Below are positions 27,263-35,657 of a stretch of DNA of 64,000 nucleotides, piece by piece; positions within the stretch are counted from its first letter, which is position 1; each line of letters begins with the position of its first letter. This DNA is from Micrococcus sp023147585. GTDB taxonomy: Bacteria; Actinomycetota; Actinomycetes; Actinomycetales; Micrococcaceae. Location: positions 1,488,001 through 1,552,000 of the forward strand of contig NZ_CP085253.1 of NCBI RefSeq assembly GCF_044872765.1. The letters are read 5' to 3'. The position numbers were made by a program, and so were the translations under genes. Below the pieces are notes generated by a model, which worked only from the letters and a program-made list of their open reading frames with translations, was not told the DNA's origin and searched no databases.

Positions 27263-28356
27263 TGTGATGTCCAGGGACGTTGTTGCGTGAACAGCTGACA
27301 GGCGAAGGCCTCCTGTTGCGAGAGTGGAGTTGTCGAGAAACCGCTCACGCGAACAGAAGGCCTTCATGTCCCACGCTAACGCCGCCCTGACCCCTCGCGC
27401 CCGCCTACGCCTGGCCAAGCTCATCGTCGAGGAACACTGGCCGGTCGCCACCGCGGCCAAGATGTTCATGGTCTCCCCACCCACCGCACGCAAATGGGCC
27501 ACACGCTTCCGGGCCGAGGGACCTGCAGGGATGGCAGACCGGTCCAGCCGGCCGTCCACGATGCCGACCAGAACACCGCAGGCGGTGGTGAAACAGATCG
27601 TGGCCGCCCGATGGCGCCGACGCCTGGGGCCGGCACAGATCGCCGGAGAACTCAGGATGCCGGCCTCCACCGTCCATGCCGTGCTCGTGCGCTGCCGGAT
27701 CAACCGCCTCGCCCGTCTGGACCGGGTCACCGGCGAGCCGATCCGCCGCTACGAGCACCCCCACCCCGGCTCGCTGATCCACGTCGACGTCACCAAGTTC
27801 GGGCGCATCCCCGACGGGGGCGGACACCGATTCGTCGGGCGCCAGCAGGGCCTGAAGCACCGCGCGGCGACCGCAGACCGTGAAGGAACCCGTGATGCCC
27901 GATACCAGCCCCGGCTCGGGGTGGGCTTTCTGCACACCGTGATCGATGATCACTCCCGCTTCGCCTATGTCGAGATGCACTCCGATGAACGCAGCCAGAC
28001 GGCCATCGCGGTGTTGCGCCGCGCGGTCGCCCACTTCGCGCGCCTGGGCGTGGAGGTGGAGCGGGTGCTCTCGGACAACGGCTCGGCCTACCGCTCGCAT
28101 GCCTGGCGTGATGCCTGCACCGAGCTCGGGATCAAGCCCAAGCGGACTCGGCCCTACCGGCCGCAGACGAACGGGAAGATTGAGCGGTTCCATCGCACGC
28201 TCGCTGACGGGTGGGCCTACGCCCGGTTCTACAGCTCAGAGACGGAGCGCAGGGCCGCGTTGCCTGGATGGCTGCACTTCTACAATCATCATCGCGTCCA
28301 CTCCGCGATCGGCGCCGTGCCTGCCACCAGGCTCAACAACCTCCCTGGACATCACA
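27263..28356 (+). mobile_element. IS481-family insertion sequence
   Basis: A 1,094-bp element with terminal inverted repeats TGTGATGTCCAGGGA.GTTG and a 6-bp target duplication TCTAGT (27257-27262 and 28357-28362). That fits the NCTAGN target known for IS481. It carries one transposase gene whose TAG stop is furnished by the target duplication. Confidence 0.9.
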
Positions 28357-28361
28357 TCTAG
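27366..28361 (+). CDS. IS481 family transposase
   Basis: A 331-residue DDE transposase. The N-terminal helix-turn-helix (ARLRLAKLIVEEHWPVATAA, ARKWATRFRAEG) is followed by the rve core: first Asp in IHVDVTKFGRIPDGGGHR, second in VLSDNGSAYRS, Glu in QTNGKIERFHRTL. Full length, and the element has intact ends, so it may be active. The stop codon lies in the flanking CTAG. Confidence 0.93.
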   Translation: MSHANAALTPRARLRLAKLIVEEHWPVATAAKMFMVSPPTARKWATRFRAEGPAGMADRSSRPSTMPTRTPQAVVKQIVAARWRRRLGPAQIAGELRMPASTVHAVLVRCRINRLARLDRVTGEPIRRYEHPHPGSLIHVDVTKFGRIPDGGGHRFVGRQQGLKHRAATADREGTRDARYQPRLGVGFLHTVIDDHSRFAYVEMHSDERSQTAIAVLRRAVAHFARLGVEVERVLSDNGSAYRSHAWRDACTELGIKPKRTRPYRPQTNGKIERFHRTLADGWAYARFYSSETERRAALPGWLHFYNHHRVHSAIGAVPATRLNNLPGHHI

Positions 28362-28680
28362 TTCTCCATCGACGGCCTGGTCTAAGACCGCAGGGAGGCC
28401 CAGCCGGGCCCGTTCCAAGCGCTCGGCAGCGTTGGCAAGATCGCGCTTCCACGGCCACGACTCGTTGAACATGGACACACCATACGAGCCCGCTGGCCGG
28501 ATTGATCTACCACGGTGGCCCTGTTGGAGGGGGCACTCACGCTGCTGCTAAGGGGTCGATCAACGCGTTCGGTCAGTCGACCTGGTGCCCACGAGGCTGT
28601 GCCCCCATTTCGACATGGCTGGTGTGCTATAGGGATGGGGTTCACATAAGTGGTCCGTGGAGCTCGGTTACGGTAGAAGC

Positions 28681-30039
28681 ATGGGCGCATGGTGGCAGCT
28701 TGAAGCAGGGAGCCGGCTGACACCGTTGACCGGCAAGAACACGGTTCCAGATGAGTTGATGCTCCTGTTCACGGACGCGGATCACTTCGTCGATGAGGCC
28801 CAAGTTGAAGCGCTGTCCGAGCTCGAGGACGCACCGGAAGAGTTCGACTCCGATGAAGAGCCCTGGCCCCGCAGGATGGTGGGTTATTCGGCGACAGCGG
28901 GGACGCTGCGAGCCAGACTGGAGCTGCAAGGGTTCGGAACCCTACGGGTCCACGCGCTGTGCGCGGCTCTCTTCGACGATGATCTGGAACCCGACCCCGA
29001 GTTTCCCAGCCTCGACATGCGTGAACGCTGGCCAGAAGGGCGATCGACCTATTCGGACGGCTCCGCCGTGGTCGACGCACTCGCCACACGTCGCGGGCAA
29101 GACCTCATCAGTAGATACCGCCAATATCGGCCCAGAAGTTCTGAACAAAAATTTCTGGAGCACATGTGGGAATTGATGCAAGAGAGCTTCGATGACCCTC
29201 GGTTCGAACTCGCACTCATTCTCTCGCGAACAAACCCATCGACCCGTGTGACCCTTGACCTCACAGATGTAGTAGTAGGCGGCTACGTATCGCTCGAGGA
29301 ACAGCTACATCTTTCGGCGAGAACTCGTATGGCGACAGCAGTCGCAGCAAGCGGGCCGATCATCGTGATTACCGAGGGTTCGAGCGATGCCAGGTGGCTC
29401 CGTCACGCCCTTCGGCTGGCTGCCCCAGATACTGAGCACCTGTTCGAGTTCCTAGACTTCGACCAGACTAGGGCTCCTGGCGGGGTCGATCGGGTTGAGT
29501 CGCTGACGAAGGGCATGGCCGCCGCAGGCGTCATGAATCGCATCATCGCAGTCTTCGACAACGATACTGCCGGCCGCGAAGGCGCTCGGCGATTGAGTTC
29601 TCTTGACCTGCCAACCGGGGTGCGGGTCGTCTGCTTGCCCGATGTGCCATACGCGCAGAACTATCCCACCCTCGGCCCAACTGGCCCGGCTCCGGCAGAC
29701 ATCAATGGTCGAGCGTCATCTATCGAGTTCATGTTCGGCGAAGACGTTCTCCTCAGCCGAAACAACGAACTGTATCCCGTTCAGTGGAATTCATTATTAA
29801 CCGCTAGCGGGGCTTATCAAGGCAGTCTTTCCGCAGAGCACAAGAGGGCGGTAAACGCCAGACTCGATGACATATTTGCGACTTCAGGGACACAGATCGT
29901 GCCTAGTTCGGTACTTGAAGGATGTCGGCGACTGGCCGAGACCTTGCACGCCGCCGCAGCTCCGTCGCCGTACGTGCCCGGATCCGAGTACTCGGAACTC
30001 AGCGCGCAGTGGCGAGCCCAAGAGTCAGCTGAACCTTGA
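28681..30039 (+). CDS. HEPN/Toprim-associated domain protein, putative defence
   Basis: A 452-residue protein. The C-terminal half holds a Toprim domain: IIVITEGSSDARWL has the catalytic Glu (about residue 232) and IIAVFDNDTAGREG the Asp-x-Asp (293-295). The N-terminal half (1-200) resembles the HEPN/Toprim-N family, with acidic DEEPWPRRMVGYSA and helical HMWELMQESFDDPRFE. Relatives occur in defence islands and are predicted nucleases acting on nucleic acid during phage attack. TACGGT at 28669-28674 ends 6 nt before ATG 28681 (leaderless). GC is lower than core genes, suggesting transfer. Confidence 0.75.
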   Translation: MGAWWQLEAGSRLTPLTGKNTVPDELMLLFTDADHFVDEAQVEALSELEDAPEEFDSDEEPWPRRMVGYSATAGTLRARLELQGFGTLRVHALCAALFDDDLEPDPEFPSLDMRERWPEGRSTYSDGSAVVDALATRRGQDLISRYRQYRPRSSEQKFLEHMWELMQESFDDPRFELALILSRTNPSTRVTLDLTDVVVGGYVSLEEQLHLSARTRMATAVAASGPIIVITEGSSDARWLRHALRLAAPDTEHLFEFLDFDQTRAPGGVDRVESLTKGMAAAGVMNRIIAVFDNDTAGREGARRLSSLDLPTGVRVVCLPDVPYAQNYPTLGPTGPAPADINGRASSIEFMFGEDVLLSRNNELYPVQWNSLLTASGAYQGSLSAEHKRAVNARLDDIFATSGTQIVPSSVLEGCRRLAETLHAAAAPSPYVPGSEYSELSAQWRAQESAEP

Positions 30040-30436
30040 CGCACCTGCAGTGAAGGCAGGGCGGAACCTCGCTAGATGTACTGGCCGGCGACTTTGGTCG
30101 CACCGCGGGTGGTTCAGGGCTACTTTTCGCCGACCCCGTTGAATGTTTTGCTCTGTGAAAGGTTCAGCGAGTGTCCTGCGAAATCTTCGCTGCATCTCGA
30201 CAATTTCACAGACGCGCATCTATGTTTCATAGAACAGCGCACACCTCGCCTCTTGACGGAGCGTGATGTGACCAGCAATGAACTTGGTGCCATCGTGCGA
30301 CTACGCGCCGTGAGGGCCAGGGGACGCACGCGGGCCTCCTGAGTGGGCGCGTCGATTGAAGCGTCGGAACAGCAGGGGGCGCCCCCTGCCGCGTGGTGGG
30401 GCCGAGCCATCGCCCGACCCCGCCGCGAGGCACGAG
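30040..30436. other. 397-nt gap with a TGTCGAGATGCAGC motif copy
   Basis: Non-coding between the HEPN/Toprim gene and the end of the MFS gene. At 30178-30204 it has the dispersed motif in reverse orientation (GAAATCTTCGCTGCATCTCG). No gene or clear terminator otherwise. Confidence 0.55.
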
Positions 30437-31669
30437 TCACGCCGCGTGGGGCTCGTCGGAACGCAGTTGCCCGGCCAGTGCCAGGACGCCGGCCAAGGCC
30501 AGCGGGACCATCCCCGCGGCCACGAACAGTGCTCCTGGGGCGACGGTGGCGGAGACCGCCCCCACGAGCCCGACGGACAGCGGCATGAACGCGATCGAAA
30601 CGAAGAAGTCCAGGCTCGCCACCCGTCCGAGCATGTCCAAGGGCACGTGCGCCTGGAGGACGGTCCCCCAGATCACCATGCCCACTCCGATGCCGGCCCC
30701 GTAGAGCATCAGACCGGCCCCGATGATCCAGGGGTTCAGCGTCCAAGCAGGCAGGGCCAGCGGGACACATGCCAGAGCCCAGACTCCCACCATTACGGGC
30801 AGGAACCGCCGCGGCGCCTCCATGCCGCCAGCAATCAGCGAGCCGACCAGCCCGCCGACGCCCAGCGCCGCCAGCACCGCCCCGTAGACCGCGGCACCGT
30901 TCTCGTGGCCGTCGCGCAGCAGCACCGGCAGCAGCACCTCGAGGACGCCGGTCGTCACCAGGCCCATGACGGCGGCGAACAGGACGCTGCTCCTCACCCA
31001 GCGCGTCCGGAGGACGTACGTGAATCCCTCGGCCAGGTCCCGGAACGGGTGCTGAGGCGCCGCATTCGTATCTGGAGGGCCCACCGCAGGCAGGCGGGCG
31101 GCCAGCACCGCGCCGGCCGCGAGCGAAAGGGCAATGAGCAGCCCGCCCGCAGGAGGTGTCGTCGCACCGATGACCGCCCCGGTCAGGGCTGGTGCCAGGG
31201 CCTGACCGACGACGGGCCGCGTCGCCCCCTCGAGGCCGTTCACGGCCATCAGCTGCTCCTCCTCGACGAGCAGCGGCACCAACGCCGTGTAGGCCGGGAA
31301 GAAGAACGCCGTCGATGCCCCGACGATCAGTGCTGACAATCCCAGGAGCCAGTACTGAGCGGCCCCCATCGTGGCGAGGCCGGAGACGACACCGGCCGCC
31401 ACCGCATTGACGACCAGGACGGCCACCAGGATCCCCTTCTTCGACAGGCGATCGGCGACGACGCCGGCCGGCAGTGAGGCAGCCAGCAGGCCGACGCCGC
31501 TCCACATGACGACGCCGGCCAGCGTCGGCGGATCAGCTCCGAGCTCCAGCACTTGCATGGCCAGGTACAGGTTCCAGGCACCCTGGCCGAAGATGGCCAG
31601 CACCATCGCCAGGAACAGCGGCCGATACCGGGGAGAGGACAGAGGTGCCAGTGCGGTGATCGAGGTCAA
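30437..31669 (-). CDS. MFS efflux transporter (DHA3, macrolide-type)
   Basis: A 410-residue, 12-helix exporter. The loop between helices 2 and 3 is GVVADRLSKKGILVAVLVV (motif A); other helices are typical of the DHA3/MefA-like group (LLGLSALIVGASTAFFFPAY, PLLVEEEQLMAVNGLEGAT). Its start overlaps the ABC-F stop by 4 nt (ATGA), so it is co-translated with the ribosome-protection gene. Together they form an efflux plus target-protection resistance operon, as in mef-msr pairs. Substrate likely a ribosome-targeting antibiotic. Confidence 0.88.
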   Translation of the reverse strand: MTSITALAPLSSPRYRPLFLAMVLAIFGQGAWNLYLAMQVLELGADPPTLAGVVMWSGVGLLAASLPAGVVADRLSKKGILVAVLVVNAVAAGVVSGLATMGAAQYWLLGLSALIVGASTAFFFPAYTALVPLLVEEEQLMAVNGLEGATRPVVGQALAPALTGAVIGATTPPAGGLLIALSLAAGAVLAARLPAVGPPDTNAAPQHPFRDLAEGFTYVLRTRWVRSSVLFAAVMGLVTTGVLEVLLPVLLRDGHENGAAVYGAVLAALGVGGLVGSLIAGGMEAPRRFLPVMVGVWALACVPLALPAWTLNPWIIGAGLMLYGAGIGVGMVIWGTVLQAHVPLDMLGRVASLDFFVSIAFMPLSVGLVGAVSATVAPGALFVAAGMVPLALAGVLALAGQLRSDEPHAA

Positions 31670-33318
31670 CGGCTCACCCCCTCGGTGCTCAGCTCGAGAC
31701 GCGGCCAGTCGGTCAGGTCTCGGAGCATCTGGCGGTCGTGAGTGGCCACCACCACGGCCGCCCGGGTCTCCCGGATGGCGTCCGTGAGCTCGTCCACCAG
31801 CGCGGCGGAGAGGTGGTTGGTCGGCTCGTCGAGCATCAACAGGTCCGGCTGTTCAGCCAGGCACAGCGCCAGGTGGAGCCTTCGCTGCTGCCCCTGAGAC
31901 ATCCGCCCAACGGGCGTGTCCAGGCTCCGCGGTTCTAGCAGGCCCAATGACCCGAGTGACGGCACACCGTTGTTCCTCGCCATCAGACCGTTGCGGTGCA
32001 GGTGCGCCTCGAACGCCTGCCGCGCCGTGTGTCGCGGGTTCCATGCGGGCACTTCCTGGGCGAGCAGCGCGATCTTCGCGCCCGTGTGCCGCAGGATGCG
32101 GCCGGCAGTGGGCTCGAGGATGCCGGCGAGGACCTGGAGCAACGTGGACTTGCCGGCGCCGTTCGGGCCGGTGAGCAGCAGGCGATCCCCGCCGTGGAGC
32201 TCGACGGAGGCCGGCCCGTGGAGGCGGCCGGCCAGGCCGACCCCCTCCGCACTGAGCAGTGGCCGGCCTGCCCTGGTCGTCGAGGCCGGCCACGTCAGGG
32301 ACCGGGGCGGGTCCGGCACGGTGATCTCGTGCGCCGCCAGATCCCGCATCCTGCGGTTCAAGGTTTGGACCACGCCGCCGGCGCGAGTGGCCCGCTGGTG
32401 CTTGCCCGTCCCCTTGTCCGGACGCCACCGGTCCTGGAGACGTCCGCGGGCGGCCTCGGCCGCGCTGGTGAGGGCGGCGTGTTCGGCCAGCTGCTGCTCA
32501 TGCTCCTGTTCCCAGGCGGCCCGCTCGGCACGCCGCCCCTTCTCCCAGGCCTCATAGCCTCCGGTGTACTGCCGGGGGCGACCGTCACGAGTGGGATCCA
32601 GGTCGAGGAAGACGTCGGCGACGTCCTTCATCAGTGCGCGGTCATGGGTGACCACGGCGAACCCCCCAGCGTGCTCCCTCAGTGCCCGTGTCAGGTACTC
32701 CAGGGCCCCGGCGTCGAGATGGTTGGTGGGCTCGTCCAGCAAGAGCAGGTCCACCGCAGAGCCCAGGACGACGGCCAGCCGGACGCGGTACCGCTGTCCG
32801 ACGGACAGTGCCCGCAGCGGACAAGCCCGATCCGTGCAGGCGGACAGGCCGTGCAACGCGAGGTCGATGCGCCGCTCGGCGTCCCAGGCGTCGAGGGCGG
32901 TGGCCGTCTCCAGCGCTCGGGCGTAGGCGTCATCGGCTCCAGGCCTGCCCTCTGCCATGGCGAGGGTGGCCTCCTCGAGGCGGTCCAGGACACGGAGGGA
33001 CTCGCCGATGGAGTCGTGGACGAGGTCACCGACCGTGCGGTCGTCGTCCACGTCGAGGTCCTGTTCGACGAGGGCGACCGTCCCTGCGCGGGTCACGGTG
33101 CCGGAGTCCGGCATCAGGGTGCCGGCGAGCACATGCAGCAGCGTGGTCTTGCCGCGGCCGTTCTCACCGACGACGGCCAACCGGGATCCGGCGGAGACCG
33201 TGACGTCCACGTCGTTCAGCACGGTTCGATCGCCCAGGGTGAGGGTGATGCTCTCGGCTCGGATGTGGGCGGCGCTGCCTGCAGGCAGGGCAGGGGTGTT
33301 CAGAGGGGTCAGGGTCAT
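31666..33318 (-). CDS. ABC-F ribosomal protection protein
   Basis: A 550-residue protein with two ABC domains and no membrane part. Domain 1: Walker A GENGRGKTT (about residue 50), signature LSVGQRYRVRL, Walker B DLLLLDEPTNHLD. Linker about 255-330 with charged helices (the P-site tRNA interaction motif). Domain 2: TGPNGAGKST, MSQGQQRRLHL, DLLMLDEPTNHLS. Such ARE-type ABC-F proteins displace macrolides, lincosamides, streptogramins or pleuromutilins from the ribosome. ATG 33318 lies 9 nt after a three-codon ORF in a structured leader. Confidence 0.88.
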   Translation of the reverse strand: MTLTPLNTPALPAGSAAHIRAESITLTLGDRTVLNDVDVTVSAGSRLAVVGENGRGKTTLLHVLAGTLMPDSGTVTRAGTVALVEQDLDVDDDRTVGDLVHDSIGESLRVLDRLEEATLAMAEGRPGADDAYARALETATALDAWDAERRIDLALHGLSACTDRACPLRALSVGQRYRVRLAVVLGSAVDLLLLDEPTNHLDAGALEYLTRALREHAGGFAVVTHDRALMKDVADVFLDLDPTRDGRPRQYTGGYEAWEKGRRAERAAWEQEHEQQLAEHAALTSAAEAARGRLQDRWRPDKGTGKHQRATRAGGVVQTLNRRMRDLAAHEITVPDPPRSLTWPASTTRAGRPLLSAEGVGLAGRLHGPASVELHGGDRLLLTGPNGAGKSTLLQVLAGILEPTAGRILRHTGAKIALLAQEVPAWNPRHTARQAFEAHLHRNGLMARNNGVPSLGSLGLLEPRSLDTPVGRMSQGQQRRLHLALCLAEQPDLLMLDEPTNHLSAALVDELTDAIRETRAAVVVATHDRQMLRDLTDWPRLELSTEGVSR

Positions 33319-33327
33319 CGTGGTCTC

Positions 33328-33339
33328 TCAGCTCGTCAT
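33328..33339 (-). other. three-codon upstream ORF before the ABC-F gene
   Basis: ATG ACG AGC TGA, ending 9 nt before the ABC-F start and just after the terminator-like hairpin. Its translation could couple to, or tune, initiation of the ABC-F gene. Evidence is positional only. Confidence 0.35.
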
Positions 33340-33342
33340 GGA

Positions 33343-33370
33343 GCCGGGCAGCACGAGAAAGCCGCCCGGC
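33343..33370 (-). terminator. hairpin in the ABC-F leader (possible attenuator)
   Basis: GCCGGGC/GCCCGGC arms (7 nt) 24 nt before the start codon. A second stem, GACGGCG with CGCCGTC, forms just upstream using bases next to the leader-peptide stop. Mutually exclusive folding is possible, but I did not compute energies. Confidence 0.45.
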
Positions 33371-33418
33371 AGGGTGCCAGGACGGCGAGCGGGTTTCGTC
33401 AGGAGTGGTCCGCCGCCG

Positions 33419-33463
33419 TCAGCGAGCGGAGCGGAGCTTCATCGACGCGATGCCTCTGTACAT
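33419..33463 (-). other. putative 14-residue leader peptide of the ABC-F operon
   Basis: ATG at 33463 encodes MYRGIASMKLRSAR then TGA. It precedes the two hairpins and the ABC-F gene by about 100 nt. Antibiotic-induced stalling in such peptides is the known switch for many msr/erm-type genes; applying it here is inference. Confidence 0.45.
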
Positions 33464-33745
33464 GGACTCGACGATATCAAACGCGGCAGAGGAGTCCCGG
33501 ATCGCCACAGACCTGTATGCCGAGCTATCGAGCGTCCCGGGGAGGCAGAGACTGGAAAACTGACGAGCGAGAGAGTCATGGTTTGGCCTCTGCGGCCCCG
33601 TCAGAGGTCTGCGGCTCGATAGAAGGCCCTCGCAAGCCTCTTGAAGCCTCAGCCTTGCCCATATGCGACCGTTTCACGAAAAGTTCTAGGACTGTCCACG
33701 TGCCACCGTCTGCCACGTCCGCCACACCGATTGGTGCTTTTTCTG

Positions 33746-34684
33746 ATGACTTTCACTATCACTCGCGCAATTGAGACCTTGTCAGATCCGAATGTGCAGA
33801 TCGAACACGCATTGCGGCAATGTCTGGTAGTGGCAAAGCGAATCCAGTCCGACCCTATGGTGGAATGGGTGAAGGGCGAGCTTCAGGGGTACGGGTCACC
33901 AGACGTTAAATCTCCGAACTATCGCTCAACTCTCTTCGCTCCATACAGGCTCACATTCCATGGTCCGATGGGCGCCTCGTTGCGTCAGTCACTCAGTCGT
34001 TCGGACATCCCAGAGTCATTACGAGTACCCGCAGAAGCAGACTTCCTACGCCAGCCCGTGGCGGAGGTCAGCGCCCTGACCCGAGACCGGGAGAACTCAC
34101 CGGAGCTTAGCCTTCCTCTCATTTGGGTCGATGAGTTCCGTCGCCTCGGCAATGAAGGCAAAGCGCCCAGAGTTGAGATGATGGAGCTCGCATCGGCCTG
34201 CAGAGTCCTGCCCCGGACGCATCTGGAGGGCATCGTCGATCGTGTGCGCACCTCTGCCCTAGAGCTGCTGTTGGAGCTCGAAGCCATTGATCCATCAGTG
34301 GGCGATGTCGGCAAGGATGCGGAGGGCACACGGGGAGAAGCACGCAGCGTCTCTCTTCAAATCATCACCCAAAACATCTATGGCGACCGGGCATCGGTGG
34401 TCTCACAAGGGCAGGTTGACGGCGCCGCCTCAGTTGCAATTGACGCTCGCGTGACTCCTGGAGATCGTGAGGGACTTTTGGATGCTGCCGCCAAGCTTCT
34501 CGAGCCCGATCAGGTTGCAGATCTTCGACAAGCTCTCGATGAGGACGGCAATACGGTCGGTGAGTCCACACGCTCGTTTCTGACAAAATTGCGCGACGGG
34601 GCCGCCGAAGCTTCCGGCCAAGCTGCCGTGAGTGGCCTCACTGCACTACTGACCCAGTTCTTGGGCGGCACGTTTCCCTGGTGA
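33746..34684 (+). CDS. AbiTii domain protein, putative abortive infection
   Basis: A 312-residue soluble protein. Its first about 185 residues fit the AbiTii family: AIETLSDPNVQIEHALRQCL, VAKRIQSDPMVEWVKGELQGY, PNYRSTLFAPYR and ASACRVLPRTHLEGIVDRVR. The C-terminal 100 residues (IITQNIYGDRASVVSQGQVD onwards) are typical of longer members. AbiTii proteins are presumed phage-defence suicide effectors; the mechanism is not established. ATG 33746 is the first family-consistent start. GC is lower than core genes. An IS5 element begins 33 nt after its stop. Confidence 0.75.
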   Translation: MTFTITRAIETLSDPNVQIEHALRQCLVVAKRIQSDPMVEWVKGELQGYGSPDVKSPNYRSTLFAPYRLTFHGPMGASLRQSLSRSDIPESLRVPAEADFLRQPVAEVSALTRDRENSPELSLPLIWVDEFRRLGNEGKAPRVEMMELASACRVLPRTHLEGIVDRVRTSALELLLELEAIDPSVGDVGKDAEGTRGEARSVSLQIITQNIYGDRASVVSQGQVDGAASVAIDARVTPGDREGLLDAAAKLLEPDQVADLRQALDEDGNTVGESTRSFLTKLRDGAAEASGQAAVSGLTALLTQFLGGTFPW

Positions 34685-34725
34685 GAGGAGCACGGCCCCC
34701 ACTGATCGCCTACTAGGGCGTGTTG

Positions 34726-35250
34726 CTAAAGGATGGTAGTCAGCCAGTGCAGTGTCGCTGCGAGGCTGAGTCCGGCGTGATAGTTCCGGGCGTACTTGTC
34801 CGAACGCATCGCGATCCCTCGCCACTGCTTGAGCCGGTTGAAGCACCGCTCCACGACATTGCGTCCCCGGTAGCGCTGGCGCTGGTCTTCACCGAAGTCG
34901 ATCGGCCGGCCCGGGCGTCTGCGCCGGTGCGTGATCTGATCGGCCCGCTCGGGGATCGTGGCCGCGATGCCATGCCGGCGCAGCCAGGCCCGGTTCGCCT
35001 TCGAGGGGTAGCCCTTGTCCGCAATCAGGCGGTCAGGCCGTGTCCGGGGCCGCCCACGGGCCCCGGCAACGCTGATCAGCTCCAGCGTGGTGGCCAACAT
35101 CGAGGTGTCCGCGACCTGCCCGCCGGTCACCACGAACGCCAGCACCCTGCCCTTGCCATCACAGACCAGATGATTCTTCGTCGTCAGACCGCCGCGGGAG
35201 CGTCCGATGGCATGATCAGCCGGCTCGTCCGCTGATTTCTTGTAGTTCAT
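34726..35250 (-). CDS. IS5 transposase, C-terminal frame (orfB)
   Basis: A 174-residue frame with the second half of the DDE domain: the region starts SRGGLTTKNHLVCDGKGR, with the second catalytic Asp in RLIADKGYPSK and the Glu in VVERCFNRLKQWRG. It overlaps orfA by 35 nt in another frame, so the active enzyme is presumably produced by programmed frameshifting. Confidence 0.88.
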   Translation of the reverse strand: MNYKKSADEPADHAIGRSRGGLTTKNHLVCDGKGRVLAFVVTGGQVADTSMLATTLELISVAGARGRPRTRPDRLIADKGYPSKANRAWLRRHGIAATIPERADQITHRRRRPGRPIDFGEDQRQRYRGRNVVERCFNRLKQWRGIAMRSDKYARNYHAGLSLAATLHWLTTIL

Positions 35251-35605
35251 CCAGGCCCCCTGTGGGGCGGGGCAGGGTCGCCCCGTGCTGGTGGACGCGC
35301 ACGATCGTGGAATCGATCGAGGCCACCCAATCCAGCTCGCCGGCCTGCTGTGCCATGGACTGAGTACGCTCGAGCACCTGCTCCCACACGCCTTGGGCGG
35401 CCCAACGGTTGAAGTTCTTGTAGATCGTGTTCCAGTTCCCGAACCGCTCGGGCAGGTCCCGCCACGGAGCCCCGGTGCGGAAGCGCCACGCGGTGGCCTC
35501 GACCACCGCGCGCCGATCCACCGGCGGCCGACCCGTGGACTTCGGCGCGGGGAACAGCGGGCCGATCACGGCCCAGACCTCGTCCGAGATGACATCACGC
35601 GACAT
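35216..35605 (-). CDS. IS5 transposase, N-terminal frame (orfA)
   Basis: A 129-residue frame. The DUF4096-type N-terminus (SDEVWAVIGPLFPAPKSTGR, GAPWRDLPERFGNWNTIY) leads to the first catalytic Asp in WVASIDSTIVRVHQHG. ATG 35605 begins MSRDVISD. It ends shortly after the overlap with orfB. Confidence 0.88.
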   Translation of the reverse strand: MSRDVISDEVWAVIGPLFPAPKSTGRPPVDRRAVVEATAWRFRTGAPWRDLPERFGNWNTIYKNFNRWAAQGVWEQVLERTQSMAQQAGELDWVASIDSTIVRVHQHGATLPRPTGGLDELQEISGRAG

Positions 35606-35657
35606 GACCCCAGACTCGCGCATCCACGTCCCCGAATCCTTTATCAACACGCCCTAG

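Larger units (their letters stand above)
26713..28472 (-). pseudogene. unknown gene interrupted by an IS481 element
   Basis: Removing the insertion (27263-28356) and one TCTAGT target copy joins 28472-28363 to 27262-26713 in a single 660-nt frame of 219 residues, with the junction reading GELDGADSYEAE. The protein starts MSMFNESWPWKRDLANAAERL and is mostly helical, with VERDVMNGAFAVRRLLGMPS and NEVCNLFIHSLIMRFAWTLE; I do not recognise the family. The intact gene would be divergent from the HEPN/Toprim gene with 208 nt between them. The present 5'-less fragment opens in the element, giving a hybrid frame from 27348. Confidence 0.8.
34717..35653 (-). mobile_element. IS5-family insertion sequence (IS427-like, two ORFs)
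   Basis: A 937-bp element with inverted ends (GGCGTGTTG.TAAAGGAT at each side) and CTAG on both flanks (34713-34716, 35654-35657), the short target duplication expected for this group. It carries a transposase split over two overlapping frames. Confidence 0.85.

Noticed and set aside
31996..33774. A 592-codon plus-strand frame opposite the ABC-F gene
   Set aside because: It is antisense to a clear ABC-F protein and has shadow-type composition.
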